Shown here piece by piece: positions 8,687-19,573 of a stretch of DNA of 64,000 bases. The first letter of the stretch is position 1. Each line of letters starts with the position of its first letter. Position numbers and translations under genes: made by a program. Below the pieces are notes generated by a model. That model did no database searches. It was given only the letters and a program-made list of their open reading frames with translations, and had not been told where the DNA came from. This DNA comes from Actinobacillus equuli (GTDB lineage Bacteria; Pseudomonadota; Gammaproteobacteria; Enterobacterales; Pasteurellaceae): contig NZ_LR134310.1 of the NCBI RefSeq assembly GCF_900636745.1, forward strand, positions 310,001 to 374,000, given 5' to 3'.

Positions 8687-10096
8687 TTAGGCTTTGAGAA
8701 TTTTCTCCGCACAAGCAGTGACTTTTGCTAAATCTTTTACGCCTTTACGCTGCTCTACACCGGAATTGAGATCGACACCTAAACAGCCTTGCGCGAGTGC
8801 CTGTTCGATATTTTCAGCCGAAATCCCACCGGCAAGCATTGCTTTTTGTTTTAATTCGTTCGGAATGAGCTGCCAGTTAAATGTTTTACCTGTGCCTCCC
8901 TGCTGCGTACCGTTTTTGCTATCAAGGATATAACGTGCCACTAACGGATTATCTTGATAAATAACCGTTTCCGCTTGAACATCCACCGAAATTGCCTGCC
9001 AGATTTGCGTTTTCCCGGCTAATTTTGCTGAAAGTTCGGCAATATAGGCCTCATCTTCCGAACCGTGTAATTGCACCGCATATAACTCAAGCTGTTTTGC
9101 TATTTTTTCGATAAATTCGACCGCTTGATTTTGGAATACGCCGACATAACGCAATGGTGCATTCACCACTAATTCTTGCGCTTGACGTAACGATAACTGG
9201 CGAGGCGAATTTTCAGCAAAAATTAATCCACCATATAAAAAGCCGTTTTCATACACCGCTTTTACATCTTGTGGACGAGTTAATCCGCAGACTTTATTTT
9301 CACCGAAAATTACTGAACGTACCGTATTATTTAAATCCGTACTACCCATCAAACTGCTACCGATCAAAAATGCGTGTGCAAACGGCTTAATTGCTTTTAC
9401 CTGTGAATGATCATAAATACCTGATTCTGAAATCAAACGGACATCTGCCGAAATTTGATCCTGATATTTTTCTACCAAACGCACAATGCGATTCATATCA
9501 ACCGTCAGCGTATGTAAATCACGGTTATTCACGCCAATCACTTTTGCGCCTAACGCTAACGCTCGCTCAAATTCTTGCTCAGTACTGGTTTCGGTTAAAA
9601 CACCCATACCTAAAGAATGTGCTAAGTCCGCCAATCTGCGATAAGTTTCGTCATCAACTACCGATAGCATCAGCAAAATTGCATCCGCATTCGAATAACG
9701 AGCCAAATACACCTGATACGGCGAAATCATAAAATCTTTGCATAAAATAGGTTGCGTTGTTTGACGCTTAACTTGATCAATATAACGAAAATCGCCCTGA
9801 AAATATTGCTCGTCGGTCAGCACAGAAATCACGGAAGCGTAATGTTTATAGACCTGCGCAATCGCATCCAAATCAAACTCGGCACGAATCAGTCCTTTGG
9901 AAGGTGAAGCCTTTTTACACTCTAAAATATACGCAGGCACTTGGTGCGAAGCTGTCGCTAATGCCGCATAAAAATCTCGGTCAGTATGAACAATTTGATG
10001 TTGGAATTGTGAAAGTGGAAATTCTTTTTGTTTTTGTTCTATCCAAACGGCTTTATCTTGTACGATTTTTTGCAGAATAGTTGGCTGATTTTGCAT
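8687..10096 (-). CDS. trpC: Indole-3-glycerol phosphate synthase / phosphoribosylanthranilate isomerase
   Basis: Bifunctional TrpC-TrpF fusion of 469 residues (E. coli 453), catalysing two successive steps of tryptophan synthesis from phosphoribosylanthranilate to indole-3-glycerol phosphate. The synthase half shows [15 protein letters not shown] near residue 58, the KDF catalytic lysine near 120, and [10 protein letters not shown] and SESGI near 190-220. The isomerase half starts with [11 protein letters not shown] near 270 and includes [15 protein letters not shown] and [10 protein letters not shown]. No other trp gene adjoins it, so the pathway genes are split as in other Pasteurellaceae. 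The ATG at 10096 has only a weak upstream AAGAGA. Confidence 0.95.
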   Translation of the reverse strand: MQNQPTILQKIVQDKAVWIEQKQKEFPLSQFQHQIVHTDRDFYAALATASHQVPAYILECKKASPSKGLIRAEFDLDAIAQVYKHYASVISVLTDEQYFQGDFRYIDQVKRQTTQPILCKDFMISPYQVYLARYSNADAILLMLSVVDDETYRRLADLAHSLGMGVLTETSTEQEFERALALGAKVIGVNNRDLHTLTVDMNRIVRLVEKYQDQISADVRLISESGIYDHSQVKAIKPFAHAFLIGSSLMGSTDLNNTVRSVIFGENKVCGLTRPQDVKAVYENGFLYGGLIFAENSPRQLSLRQAQELVVNAPLRYVGVFQNQAVEFIEKIAKQLELYAVQLHGSEDEAYIAELSAKLAGKTQIWQAISVDVQAETVIYQDNPLVARYILDSKNGTQQGGTGKTFNWQLIPNELKQKAMLAGGISAENIEQALAQGCLGVDLNSGVEQRKGVKDLAKVTACAEKILKA

Positions 10097-10179
10097 ATTT
10101 TCTCTTTTTATTATGAATTGGTGGATAACACAGATAATGGTAGAATACGGTACTTATTTTTATTTATCAATTGCCAATT

Positions 10180-10494
10180 ATGATGAAAACCAAAGTTAGA
10201 CAACACTTAACCGATTTAGAAATTGCGTTGCGCACTCACAAACAATGGGATGCAGTTGCACCGAGCTTGGAAGATTTAGCGAACGATCAGCCGTTTTGTA
10301 TTGGAACGCTTAGCCCGACTCAATGGTTACAATGGATTTTTATTCCCCGTATGCACGCACTTTTAGACGCCGGTGCGGATTTACCACGCAACTTTTCGAT
10401 TACGCCTTACTTGGAAGAAGCTCTAAAAGACGAAAGCTATTTAAAAGCGATTCATCAGCCGGTGTTATTGATTGAATTATTATTAAAGGACTAA
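10180..10494 (+). CDS. yqcC: YqcC family protein (DUF446)
   Basis: A 104-residue soluble protein with the family core LEWLQWVLIPRMH seen here as TQWLQWIFIPRMHALLD, followed by PYLEEAL. E. coli YqcC (109 residues) is also encoded just before truC, and the order is kept here: the stop codon touches the ATG of truC, and AAGGA in its last codons supplies the truC ribosome binding site. Two ATGs (10180, 10183) are possible; a TTG at 10171 is less likely. Its role is unknown; constant linkage to truC suggests a link to pseudouridine synthesis, but that is inference. Confidence 0.85.
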   Translation: MMKTKVRQHLTDLEIALRTHKQWDAVAPSLEDLANDQPFCIGTLSPTQWLQWIFIPRMHALLDAGADLPRNFSITPYLEEALKDESYLKAIHQPVLLIELLLKD

Positions 10495-11247
10495 ATGGAA
10501 CTTGAAATTTTATACCGTGATGATGAACTGATTGCAATCAACAAACCGGCTGGAATGTTAGTCCACCGCTCATGGCTGGATAAACATGAAACGCAATTTG
10601 CGATGCAAACCTTACGTGATCAAATCGGTCAGCACGTCTTCCCCATTCATCGCTTAGATCGACCTACTTCCGGCGTGTTATTGTTTGCATTAAATAGTGA
10701 AATGGCTCGCCTGATGAGTGAACAATTTGAACAACATCAAATGGAGAAAGGCTATTTAGCAGTGGTACGAGGCTATCTGCTTGATAAAGGCGAGATCGAT
10801 TATCCGCTAAAAGTGATTTTAGACAAAATTGCCGATAAGTTTTCGCAACCGAAAGAAGCCCAACAAGCGGTCACTTTTTACCAAAATCTTGCAAGTGTCG
10901 AAATGCCCTATCCGGCAGGCAAACATCAAACCGCACGTTACAGTTTGGTTGAATTATTACCGAAAACCGGACGCAAACACCAATTGCGCCGCCATATGAA
11001 ACATCTATTTCATCCGATTATGGGCGATACTAAATATGGTGACTTGCACCAAAATCGTACCCTAACCGAGAAAACCGGTTGCGACCGATTAATGCTACAT
11101 TCACATTTTTTGAAATTTACGCATCCGAAAACAGCGCAAAAAATCGAAATTTTTGCACCGCTTGATGAACAATGGCAAAATTTATTTATTACGTTTAACT
11201 GGAACTTCCCAATTTTTTTTCAATCTGATAAGAGCAAATATGGATAA
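10495..11247 (+). CDS. truC: tRNA pseudouridine(65) synthase TruC
   Basis: RluA-family pseudouridine synthase of 250 residues (E. coli TruC 260), modifying U65 in the T-stem of some tRNAs. The catalytic motif [11 protein letters not shown] carries the essential aspartate near residue 55. The next blocks, [19 protein letters not shown] and [15 protein letters not shown], match TruC rather than RluA. It is the second gene of a tight operon: zero-base gap after yqcC and an 8-base overlap with yoaH. The last 15 or so residues differ from E. coli, which is usual at this C-terminus. Confidence 0.93.
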   Translation: MELEILYRDDELIAINKPAGMLVHRSWLDKHETQFAMQTLRDQIGQHVFPIHRLDRPTSGVLLFALNSEMARLMSEQFEQHQMEKGYLAVVRGYLLDKGEIDYPLKVILDKIADKFSQPKEAQQAVTFYQNLASVEMPYPAGKHQTARYSLVELLPKTGRKHQLRRHMKHLFHPIMGDTKYGDLHQNRTLTEKTGCDRLMLHSHFLKFTHPKTAQKIEIFAPLDEQWQNLFITFNWNFPIFFQSDKSKYG

Positions 11248-11404
11248 CGCATTACTTTCTTTAACACACGAACAGCAACAAGCTGCGGTAGAACAAATTC
11301 AAGAACTGATGGCACAAGGCGTGAGCAGTGGTGAAGCAATTCAAATTATTGCTAATCGTCTAAGAGAAGCACATCAAAAAAATACTTCGGAGAACAATTC
11401 ATGA
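11240..11404 (+). CDS. yoaH: YoaH family small protein (UPF0181)
   Basis: A 54-residue protein with the UPF0181 core [20 protein letters not shown], ending in a [13 protein letters not shown] helix; E. coli YoaH is 59 residues. The ATG at 11240 overlaps the truC stop, and AAGAG lies just upstream. A longer frame from 11153 inside truC is rejected because the family starts at this methionine. Function is unknown. The stop overlaps the next ATG (ATGA at 11401), so translation is coupled on both sides. Confidence 0.88.
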   Translation: MDNALLSLTHEQQQAAVEQIQELMAQGVSSGEAIQIIANRLREAHQKNTSENNS

Positions 11405-11859
11405 AAAAATTATTTGCACTTGCACTTGCACTTACTGCGGTAAGCATTTCAAGCTATGCAGAAACTAAACCGGCGGTTAACACTCAGCCAATGCTGAGAA
11501 TGCAAGTTTTAGATATGAGCAGTAACGTGCCAAGCCCGGTAGCAAACAATCAGCTTTCACTCAGCAAAAAACACCAACTCTGTTGGGTTGCATTTAATAT
11601 GCCGTTTAAAGCGTCTAACCAAGTGATTGAAGTTTTACAAGCCCCTTCAACCTTAAAAGTAACGTCTGAAGACGGTAATGTGGTTTCAACATCTGATCAA
11701 CAAACTCACCGCATTACCACATTATTAAAAAGTTCAAATAACGAACGTTTAGACAAATGTTGGGGCTTTGAAAAGACTGACCCAACTGGGAAATATAGTC
11801 TCACGATTCAAGTGAACGATGTAGTATTCCCTCCACAACCATTTGAAGTTGTAAAATAA
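11401..11859 (+). CDS. Exported protein of unknown function
   Basis: The 152-residue product begins with a clear signal peptide ([20 protein letters not shown], cut before ETKP). The mature part is about 132 residues, mostly predicted beta strands, with two cysteines (in HQLCWVAF and DKCWGF) that could form a periplasmic disulfide. I do not recognise the family. It is the fourth gene of the yqcC-truC-yoaH run, joined by an ATGA overlap, and the operon ends in the terminator directly behind it. Its place next to tRNA modification genes gives no clear hint, since its product leaves the cytoplasm. Confidence 0.8.
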   Translation: MKKLFALALALTAVSISSYAETKPAVNTQPMLRMQVLDMSSNVPSPVANNQLSLSKKHQLCWVAFNMPFKASNQVIEVLQAPSTLKVTSEDGNVVSTSDQQTHRITTLLKSSNNERLDKCWGFEKTDPTGKYSLTIQVNDVVFPPQPFEVVK

Positions 11860-11867
11860 ATAAGCAA

Positions 11868-11897
11868 AACGCCACTTATACCGTGGCGTTTTTTTTA
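11868..11897. terminator. Terminator behind the truC operon
   Basis: AACGCCAC (11868-11875) and GTGGCGTT (11883-11890) form an 8-bp stem followed by eight T in all. It sits between two convergent genes; the + strand carries the T-run. Confidence 0.9.
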
Positions 11898-12734
11898 GTT
11901 TTTTGCTAAACGTTGTTCGATTTTTGCTAGATTTTCTTCAAAATAGGTTTTGCTTGTTAAATATTGCTGTGCTTGTGCCCAACTGTTCAGTGGCAAACCC
12001 GCTAATTGCTTAAAGTAATCTAATACTTCTAAATCTTGTTTAACGGTACGAATATAATCCGCTAATTGTTGCAGTAATGCCTCACCGGAACTATTCTCGA
12101 TCGCTTTGCTAATTTGTTGCTTAAATTTAACCGTTTGTCCAACTAAATAGCCTCGTTGCGCTTTACTTAAATTGCTAAACCACATACCGTCTTGGCGTGG
12201 AATTTGTTTTAGTAAAGCCAATATATCAGTTAAGCTGCCGCTTTTAAGTTCCAGCTCTAATTCGCAAATCGCTTCCTCACCAAAACTATTTTTTATAATA
12301 CCTTGATCCAAAGCCACTTCAATTTGCGATTGATTAAGCCCAATTAGCCATTTACGGCGAGTAAAATCGGTACTAAAAGTTGGCGAAAGCTGCTGCGCAA
12401 TCTGTTCCGCTTGCTGAATTTGCAAATTAAAGTGCGAATTTAACCGCTTGAAATCCGGCTGATAACTTTCCAACGGTAAGTTATATTCAGGGCGAATATG
12501 CAAGCCATCGACAATTTCACCCTTCGTTTTTAAAGTCATCTCGTACTTTTGATTATGGTTACGCACTCGCAACCCCATTTTTTGCTGGGCAAAAAACTGT
12601 TCCGGCGTATCAAAATAAGTGTTCCCTAATATATCGGTCGCTTGCGATAAAACATTTTGTTGCGTAAACCAATCCGCCAATGCTTCTACATTCTCCGCTT
12701 TTAGCATGATTTTTAGCTCGATTTCATTTTCCAT
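11895..12734 (-). CDS. CYTH-domain inorganic triphosphatase, short YgiF type
   Basis: The 279-residue protein starts with the CYTH signature EIELK at residues 4-8 (ExExK), then RVRNHNQKYEMTLKTKG and ELELELKSG strands of the tunnel fold. The domain splits inorganic triphosphate with a divalent metal. E. coli YgiF is 433 residues with a C-terminal CHAD domain; here the CYTH part (about 1-200) is followed by only about 80 residues, so most of CHAD is missing. The end is followed at once by the shared terminator, with no trace of the lost domain downstream. It is divergent from ycjX. Confidence 0.8.
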   Translation of the reverse strand: MENEIELKIMLKAENVEALADWFTQQNVLSQATDILGNTYFDTPEQFFAQQKMGLRVRNHNQKYEMTLKTKGEIVDGLHIRPEYNLPLESYQPDFKRLNSHFNLQIQQAEQIAQQLSPTFSTDFTRRKWLIGLNQSQIEVALDQGIIKNSFGEEAICELELELKSGSLTDILALLKQIPRQDGMWFSNLSKAQRGYLVGQTVKFKQQISKAIENSSGEALLQQLADYIRTVKQDLEVLDYFKQLAGLPLNSWAQAQQYLTSKTYFEENLAKIEQRLAKN

Positions 12735-12800
12735 TAAGGTATCCCATTTATTTAGTTGTATAATTTGTTTTATTTTAGCAATTTACAGCGTATTCGAGAA

Positions 12801-14210
12801 ATGTTTAACAAAATCCAAAGCAAACTGCATAAATTTGTGCAACGTGGTTTAGATAATCATCTTCGCCTTGCCGTGACCGGTTTAAGTCGCAGCGGCAAAA
12901 CCGCCTTTATTACCAGTTTTGTCGATCAGCTATTGCATATCAATAAAGATAGCCATGCGCACGTCAATTTATTTGGAGCGGCTCGCAACGGGCAAATCCT
13001 TTCGGTAAAGCGAGTTGAACAGGGCGACTTGACTATTCCCCGTTTTGAATACGATAAAAACCGCCAATGTTTGGAAAATGATCCGCCGGTATGGGCGCCT
13101 TCCACCACCGGTATCAGTGAAATTCGTTTAGCGATCCGTTACCAACGCCAAGACGGTTTAATCAAACATTTAAAAGAAACCGGTACGCTCTACTTGGATA
13201 TTTTCGATTATCCGGGCGAGTGGCTGTTAGACTTACCGCTACTCTCGCAATCTTTCAAGCAATGGTCGCAAGCTCAGCAATTAGTGCATAAAGGAAAACG
13301 TGCAGAACTGGCGCAGCCTTGGTTACAAGCGGTCAAAAAATTAGATCTTTTTGCTAAAGCAGACGAAAACCAACTTGCCGAATTAAGTGAAATTTACACC
13401 GCTTATTTGTTGGAATGTAAACAAGCCGGTATGCAATATATTCAGCCGGGGCGATTTGTATTGCCAAGCGAAAATTCAAAAGGTGCACCTGTTTTTCAGT
13501 TTTTCCCGTTGCTGGATGTAACTGAAGCTGATTGGGAAAAACTTGAGAACGCCCCAGCAAACAGTACCTTCCAAATGCTTAAAAAACGTTATAATCAGTA
13601 TCAGCAAAAGATTGTTAAACCGTTTTATGAAGACTATTTTTCACAATTCGACCGCCAAGTGATTCTTGCCGATTGTTTAACGCCGTTAAACCACGGCTTA
13701 GAGGCATTTTTAGAAATGAAAATCGGCTTGCAGCAATTGTTTAAACATTTTCATTATGGCAATCGTTCGTTATTTCACCGCCTGTTTTCGTCCAATATCG
13801 ATAAGCTATTATTTGTCGCAACCAAAGCGGATCATATCACCAGCGATCAACTGCCGAATTTGGAAAGTCTGATGCGTCAATTAGTGCAGGAAGGCGGACG
13901 ACACGCCGCTTTTGACGGTATTGAAACCGACTATCACGCTATTTCGGCAATTCGAGCGACCGATCCGGTGGTGGTTACCCAAAACGGTACGCAAATTAAA
14001 GCGATTCGAGGCATTCGTTCAACCGATAAAAAACAAGTGACGCTTTACCCCGGCACGGTACCAAGCCGTTTGCCTGATACAAACTATTGGCAGTTTAACC
14101 GCTTTGAGTTCGACCAATTCGAACCTAAACCGCTCGCCTATGGCGAACCAATTCCGCATTTGCGTATGGATGCAGTATTACAATTCTTATTGGCAGATAT
14201 GTTGGAATAG
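12801..14210 (+). CDS. ycjX: YcjX-like P-loop GTPase
   Basis: A 469-residue protein matching E. coli YcjX: HLRLAVTGLSRSGKTAF with the Walker A motif GLSRSGKT at 27-34, then LDIFDYPGEWLLDLP, FVLPSE, FDRQVILADCL and LFVATKADH. The ATG at 12801 (MFNKIQ) matches the family start, so the longer frame from 12756 is rejected. YcjX proteins bind and hydrolyse GTP and belong to the phage-shock/stress-associated set in E. coli, where ycjF follows. Here the next gene is smpB, so that partner is not adjacent. Confidence 0.9.
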   Translation: MFNKIQSKLHKFVQRGLDNHLRLAVTGLSRSGKTAFITSFVDQLLHINKDSHAHVNLFGAARNGQILSVKRVEQGDLTIPRFEYDKNRQCLENDPPVWAPSTTGISEIRLAIRYQRQDGLIKHLKETGTLYLDIFDYPGEWLLDLPLLSQSFKQWSQAQQLVHKGKRAELAQPWLQAVKKLDLFAKADENQLAELSEIYTAYLLECKQAGMQYIQPGRFVLPSENSKGAPVFQFFPLLDVTEADWEKLENAPANSTFQMLKKRYNQYQQKIVKPFYEDYFSQFDRQVILADCLTPLNHGLEAFLEMKIGLQQLFKHFHYGNRSLFHRLFSSNIDKLLFVATKADHITSDQLPNLESLMRQLVQEGGRHAAFDGIETDYHAISAIRATDPVVVTQNGTQIKAIRGIRSTDKKQVTLYPGTVPSRLPDTNYWQFNRFEFDQFEPKPLAYGEPIPHLRMDAVLQFLLADMLE

Positions 14211-14215
14211 CAATC

Positions 14216-14261
14216 ACAAGCGGTTATTTTTGCAAAATTTTTCGCAAATTTAACCGCTTGT
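14216..14261. repeat. Inverted pair of DNA uptake words behind ycjX
   Basis: ACAAGCGGTTA (14216-14226) and TAACCGCTTGT (14251-14261) are complementary Apl-type uptake words, giving an 11-bp stem with a 24-base loop. Such pairs double as terminators in Pasteurellaceae, though no strong T-run follows here. Confidence 0.8.
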
Positions 14262-14343
14262 TACTTGATTTTAAACGGTTGCTGTTCACTGTTAGGCGGC
14301 TTTGCGGTAGAATCTTATAAATTTTTCTCAATCTTTTTAAATT

Positions 14344-14823
14344 ATGGCAAAAAAACCAAAAGTAGCTTCGAATACGATTGCACTAAATAAACGTGCTCGT
14401 CATGAATATTTTATCGAAGAAGAAATTGAAGCCGGCTTAGAATTACAAGGCTGGGAAGTAAAATCGCTGCGTGCCGGTAAGGCGAATATCGGTGACAGTT
14501 ACGTGACATTTCGTAACGGCGAAGCATTTCTATTCGGTGCAACTATCACGCCATTAAATATGGCTTCCACTCACATTGTTTGTGATCCGACTCGCACCCG
14601 TAAATTGCTATTGAATAAACGTGAACTAGATTCGCTATTCGGTAAAGTAAATCGAGACGGCATGACGGTTGTGGCATTATCGCTCTACTGGAAAAATGCG
14701 TGGGCGAAAGTGAAAGTCGGCGTGGCAAAAGGTAAAAAACTCCACGATAAACGTGAAGACATTAAAGACCGTGAATGGCAAGTAGCGAAACAGCGTATTA
14801 TGAAAAACGCAAATCGTGGCTAA
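14344..14823 (+). CDS. smpB: SsrA-binding protein SmpB
   Basis: A 159-residue tmRNA partner needed for trans-translation of stalled ribosomes. Landmarks are [38 protein letters not shown] and the basic C-terminal tail beginning [17 protein letters not shown] that enters the decoding centre. Length equals the E. coli protein (160). The tmRNA gene itself is not in the window. The upstream gap has no clear Shine-Dalgarno, but the ATG is fixed by the conserved N-terminus. Confidence 0.96.
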
Positions 14824-14830
14824 TTTCAAA

Positions 14831-14912
14831 ACTACGGATAACAGCAAGCACGGAACAAGCGGTCAAATTTGACACGTTTTTTGCATCTCCGTGTTGCCTG
14901 TGCCGTCCGTAG
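14831..14912. repeat. Intergenic palindromic repeat of the CACGGA family, copy 2, with uptake word
   Basis: Outer arms ACTACGGA and TCCGTAGT and inner arms around GCACGGA/TCCGTG make an 80-base imperfect palindrome between smpB and serS. An uptake word (ACAAGCGGTC) sits in the loop. Confidence 0.65.
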
Positions 14913-14936
14913 TCACAATTAAAAATTAAGGAATAA

Positions 14937-16247
<1,311 letters not shown>

Positions 16248-16266
16248 TTACTCTACTGAAATAAAC

Positions 16267-16319
16267 ACAAGCGGTCTGAATTTGTTAATTTTTTGCAAAT
16301 TCAGACCGCTTATTTTTTT
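16267..16319 (+). terminator. Uptake-word hairpin terminator after serS
   Basis: ACAAGCGGTCTGAATTTG and CAAATTCAGACCGCTT pair over 16 bases and are followed by a run of T. Two uptake words in opposite orientation form the stem; the element also separates serS from convergent dcuC. Confidence 0.9.
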
Positions 16320-16328
16320 ATTGTTACA

Positions 16329-17621
16329 TTACAGCATAAACAACGCTAAAAATAACGTTGCTAAAATCATACCCGGTGCGGTACGTTTTACCATTTCGAC
16401 CGGACTAACCATTGCCAATCCTGCGCAAACAATCGTTACCCCGGCAATCGGTGACATCGTACGGCCGATAGCACCGGCAATCGCTGCCGCCATCCCTAAA
16501 TTCACATGGGTATAACCTAATTCCACTGCGTGTGGTGTTACTGCAGTATTAAACGCAATTGCCGCCGCATCACCCGAGCCGGTCACAATTCCCATTAAGA
16601 ATGGCCCGATAGTCGCTCCCCAACGCACAAATTCATTTGAGTGTTTAAGGAATTCAATTGCAGAGTCCACCGCACCGGTTGCTTTTAAGCCTGAAACAAA
16701 CACACTTGCTGCAATAATAATACCTAATACATTGGCATACGAATTCCCCATACCGTTGAAAAATTCTTCGGTAATTTTAACCGGCGAAATACGTGTCACG
16801 ATAATCGCATAAATCGCACCGATTAACATCGCTTGCGGCACGCCCATTTGGGTCCATTCTAAGCCCGGTGTCTTTTGTAATTCCGTCCCGCCGATAACAA
16901 GAATAATTAACGGTAATAACGGTGCGAGCGCATATAGCGGATTTACACCGCTAAATTTAGTTTCTGCATTTTGATGTTCAGCTAAATAGGCTTTACGGTG
17001 TTCCTCACCGTAATCTTTCAAAATAACTGCCATCACGGTTAAAACAACCGCACCAATAGCACCGGCAATCGTTGTGTAAGGCGCGTGGGCTAAATTCACT
17101 TCGGTAATGGTTAAATTTGACATTTCACTAATCATTGCCGAATGGGAAGAACCCGGGCTCATCATCGACCCGAATGTTCCGGCTAAAATTGCCGCTCCAG
17201 CTGTTGCCGGGCGAACTCCCGCACTTTTTAATACCGGAATTAAGGTTGCGCCCACTGCGGCCGCACAACCTGCCGCAGAAGGAATTGCAATATTGATAAA
17301 GAAAGTCAGAATCGTTGCAATCGGAATCAAAAAGAATTTCAAACCGCTTAACGGTTTAGTAAGTAAATGGACTAAATGCGTATCACATTGGGTGTATTTC
17401 ATTACATAAGCAAAACCCATACTGGAACAAATCGCCATAATAAGACCGCTTGAAGTCATTGATTTAGCAAAGGCATCTAGTGCCCCCATCGGATTAAGCG
17501 TCACAACCGACATCAATAAACCGATACCAATTAATACCGTTCGGGTTTCATATTTTTTAATTAGCAGATAAATCGTTGCTAAGATACCTATCACAGCAAC
17601 AAAAGGTTTTAACTCATCCAT
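16329..17621 (-). CDS. dcuC: DcuC-family anaerobic C4-dicarboxylate transporter
   Basis: A 430-residue membrane protein with about twelve hydrophobic segments and the DcuC family layout: SSATG-like region seen as IPSAAGCAAAVGATLIPVL, TFGSMMSPGSSHSAM near residue 155, MGIVTGSGDAAAIAF near 345 and GRTMSPIAGVTIVCAGLAMVSP near the end. DcuC proteins export succinate or exchange C4-dicarboxylates during fumarate respiration and fermentation. It lies 9 bases behind pepE on the same strand and surely shares its transcript. The substrate is inferred from family only; several DcuC paralogues exist and their specificities differ. Confidence 0.8.
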   Translation of the reverse strand: MDELKPFVAVIGILATIYLLIKKYETRTVLIGIGLLMSVVTLNPMGALDAFAKSMTSSGLIMAICSSMGFAYVMKYTQCDTHLVHLLTKPLSGLKFFLIPIATILTFFINIAIPSAAGCAAAVGATLIPVLKSAGVRPATAGAAILAGTFGSMMSPGSSHSAMISEMSNLTITEVNLAHAPYTTIAGAIGAVVLTVMAVILKDYGEEHRKAYLAEHQNAETKFSGVNPLYALAPLLPLIILVIGGTELQKTPGLEWTQMGVPQAMLIGAIYAIIVTRISPVKITEEFFNGMGNSYANVLGIIIAASVFVSGLKATGAVDSAIEFLKHSNEFVRWGATIGPFLMGIVTGSGDAAAIAFNTAVTPHAVELGYTHVNLGMAAAIAGAIGRTMSPIAGVTIVCAGLAMVSPVEMVKRTAPGMILATLFLALFML

Positions 17622-17630
17622 AAAAATTCC

Positions 17631-18335
17631 TTAGTAGTTAAATGTTGAATTTACCGCTTTAGTATCAAGCTGCATTTTTTCACTAAAACAGAGAATATCT
17701 TGCGCACCGATTACAGTAGCTTGTTCACCTTGAATATGTAATGCGGTCCCTTCCGGCAGCGCATAAACCTGAGCTTGGGGGTTAACGATCAAAAATTCTT
17801 CCAAGCGCTCTTCTCGACTCTCGCCATTATGTCCTTGCATTTTGCCGGAAATAAAATGTGGATTAATTTGATGTGGAAAGAGATTTAACGCATTAAAAGA
17901 CGGTGGGTAAGTAATCGGCATATCATTAGTGGTCATAATAGAACTACCAGCAACATTTGCACCGGCACTCCAGCCGAAATAAGGCGCTCCGCTATTTACT
18001 TTGGCTCGGATAGCATCCAGTAAATTATGTTCATACATTTGCTTCAATAAGCAGAAAGTATTACCGCCACCAATCGCAATCACATCCGCTTGTTCGATAA
18101 TATTGCGATGTTGTTTGGCTCGATGCACCGATACGATTTCAACCTCTAAAGCTTGTAATGCGTTTTTTACGGTCGTTTCATATTCATCAAAAGAACGGCG
18201 TACGCCTGCATAAGGCACAAAAGCCACTTTCTTGCCTTTATAGTCAGCTAAAAATTGTGCTAACCAAGGCAAAGTATGCACTAAATAAGCTGTATCTTTA
18301 TATTTTGAACCGCTCATCAATAACATATTTTTCAT
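17631..18335 (-). CDS. pepE: Peptidase E (alpha-aspartyl dipeptidase)
   Basis: Serine peptidase of family S51, 234 residues (Salmonella PepE 229). The nucleophile serine lies in [12 protein letters not shown] near residue 122, after the [12 protein letters not shown] loop; HINPHF near 155 carries the histidine. The enzyme cuts N-terminal aspartate from dipeptides. It is the first gene of a pepE-dcuC pair: released aspartate can be turned into fumarate, and DcuC exchanges C4-dicarboxylates, which makes the pairing sensible for anaerobic growth. The ATG at 18335 follows AAGGAGAATC, an excellent ribosome binding site. Confidence 0.93.
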   Translation of the reverse strand: MKNMLLMSGSKYKDTAYLVHTLPWLAQFLADYKGKKVAFVPYAGVRRSFDEYETTVKNALQALEVEIVSVHRAKQHRNIIEQADVIAIGGGNTFCLLKQMYEHNLLDAIRAKVNSGAPYFGWSAGANVAGSSIMTTNDMPITYPPSFNALNLFPHQINPHFISGKMQGHNGESREERLEEFLIVNPQAQVYALPEGTALHIQGEQATVIGAQDILCFSEKMQLDTKAVNSTFNY

Positions 18336-18563
18336 ATATGATTCTCCTTCATTAGTGGTACTTCCTTATATGTATTATCTAACCACATAGCGAAAAAGCT
18401 ACAACAAAACTATCGTTTTTTGATGAGTATCACAAAATTTCTATTGCGGTAATAAATTGTCAACTTTACTAAAGTTTCTGAAAATTTAGCGGGCGGTCAT
18501 TCATAAGTCATTTTTAACAAAAACATCAAAATTAAAAAAGTTCCGTAAAACAACATAATTTCA

Positions 18564-18577
18564 TTGATTTAAATCAA
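18564..18577 (+). promoter_or_regulatory. Perfect FNR box
   Basis: TTGATTTAAATCAA matches the FNR consensus TTGAT-N4-ATCAA in all ten fixed positions. Its centre (18570.5) lies about 28 bases before a TATAGA -10 (18598-18603) on the + strand, close to the class II activation geometry. That points to control of the gene at 18758. An effect on the divergent pepE-dcuC operon, whose start is about 230 bases away, is also possible. Confidence 0.7.
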
Positions 18578-18646
18578 CATTTATAATATAAAAACAGTAT
18601 AGACTTAAAGTTCTTCCAATGTGGAGGTCTTACCATAAGGATTTTA

Positions 18647-18676
18647 ATGACTAGTATCTATAACGCTATAATCTGA
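18647..18676 (+). CDS. Possible 9-residue leader frame
   Basis: ATG at 18647 preceded by ATAAGG at 6 bases opens MTSIYNAII and stops at TGA. It lies in the roughly 147-base leader between the predicted FNR-dependent start and the gene at 18758. It may be chance. The remainder of the 422-base gap after pepE holds no other coding frame that I can support. Confidence 0.2.
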   Translation: MTSIYNAII

Positions 18677-18757
18677 AAAACCCGACATACCTTATATAAA
18701 TAGAAATCGTTCGTGGTCTTTAGCGTTTGTTTTTTGGTCTTATATAGGGAATTAATT

Positions 18758-19411
18758 ATGTTTTCGCTTATTTTGTATATTGGAACAACTTGGTTCGTTT
18801 GGCATTACGTATCCAAAACCTTACAAGCTAGCGGAATTAATAAATTCTTTCGTCACTCTTGTGGCGCATTATTTAGTTTAGTAATTGCATATATCACTTT
18901 TTTTTCTAATGAGCCGCAAAGTACCGTTAAATTAGAGCAAAATTCTGAAAATGCGATCCATAAGGCGACAATTTATGCCCAAACTTCTATCTTGTCGTTA
19001 ATTAAAGAAAAGCCCACGCAAGCGTATTTAAGCAATAATTTAGCGACACCATTACCACAAGCAGATATGGAAGCTGTTGAACACCATATTTCTGTTCGCT
19101 CGTCTTTTTCTCCTAAACAACTTGATAAAATTAATAATACTCAGGCTGTTTCTCATTTATCTGTTCATCACCAAGAAAATAAACAACATTCTAAATTACA
19201 GAATAAAGCACAGGACCAAAACCTACCCAAATTTACTCAAAATGGAAGTAATCACTCGGATTCTGCGAGTAAACGTCACCATCATCGCTGTGATAAACAT
19301 AGCGGTAATCAATCACATCACTGTAACCACGCTAAACAACTTCCCCCTCATTGTACGGTAAGTAACACTAAATCTGTGCATAAACCCCTTTGTGAAAATT
19401 ATTGCGGGTAA
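18758..19411 (+). CDS. Membrane-anchored His/Cys-rich protein of unknown function
   Basis: A 217-residue protein that I do not recognise. The ATG at 18758 follows AGGGA and begins directly with a hydrophobic segment (about 2-18), followed by a basic stretch and a second segment (about 35-50), so it is likely held in the inner membrane with both ends on the same side. The middle is polar and Gln/Asn/Ser-rich. The last 50 residues are strikingly rich in His and Cys (KRHHHRCDKH, SHHCNHAK, PPHC, LCENYC): five cysteines and about ten histidines, typical of a metal-binding tail. Base composition is AT-rich. An FNR-type promoter lies upstream. A role in sensing or storing a transition metal under low oxygen is inference only. 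Confidence 0.7.
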   Translation: MFSLILYIGTTWFVWHYVSKTLQASGINKFFRHSCGALFSLVIAYITFFSNEPQSTVKLEQNSENAIHKATIYAQTSILSLIKEKPTQAYLSNNLATPLPQADMEAVEHHISVRSSFSPKQLDKINNTQAVSHLSVHHQENKQHSKLQNKAQDQNLPKFTQNGSNHSDSASKRHHHRCDKHSGNQSHHCNHAKQLPPHCTVSNTKSVHKPLCENYCG

Positions 19412-19573
19412 CACCGAACAAATGTCAAACAAAATGACCTTTTTTAGGGGCTATTAATCGCGTGGTTATATCTACTAACATTTACTGGTAGAAGCACTTA
19501 TCTCTATAAAGTTAGGTTATGCCTGACTCAAGAAAATGTTAATGTATTTTTGCTATACCATAGTGGAGGAAAT

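Noticed and set aside
12926-13560. Antisense frames within ycjX, and similar shadow frames in other genes
   Set aside because: They oppose long conserved genes and show no conserved motifs or start signals.
18713-18757. Earlier start for the His/Cys-rich protein
   Set aside because: The extension has no ribosome binding site, while the ATG at 18758 follows AGGGA.
19077-19361. 94-codon frame inside the His/Cys-rich protein gene
   Set aside because: It is a shadow in another frame with poor composition (Leu/Ile/Asn rich), no ribosome binding site, and it overlaps a frame that has both.
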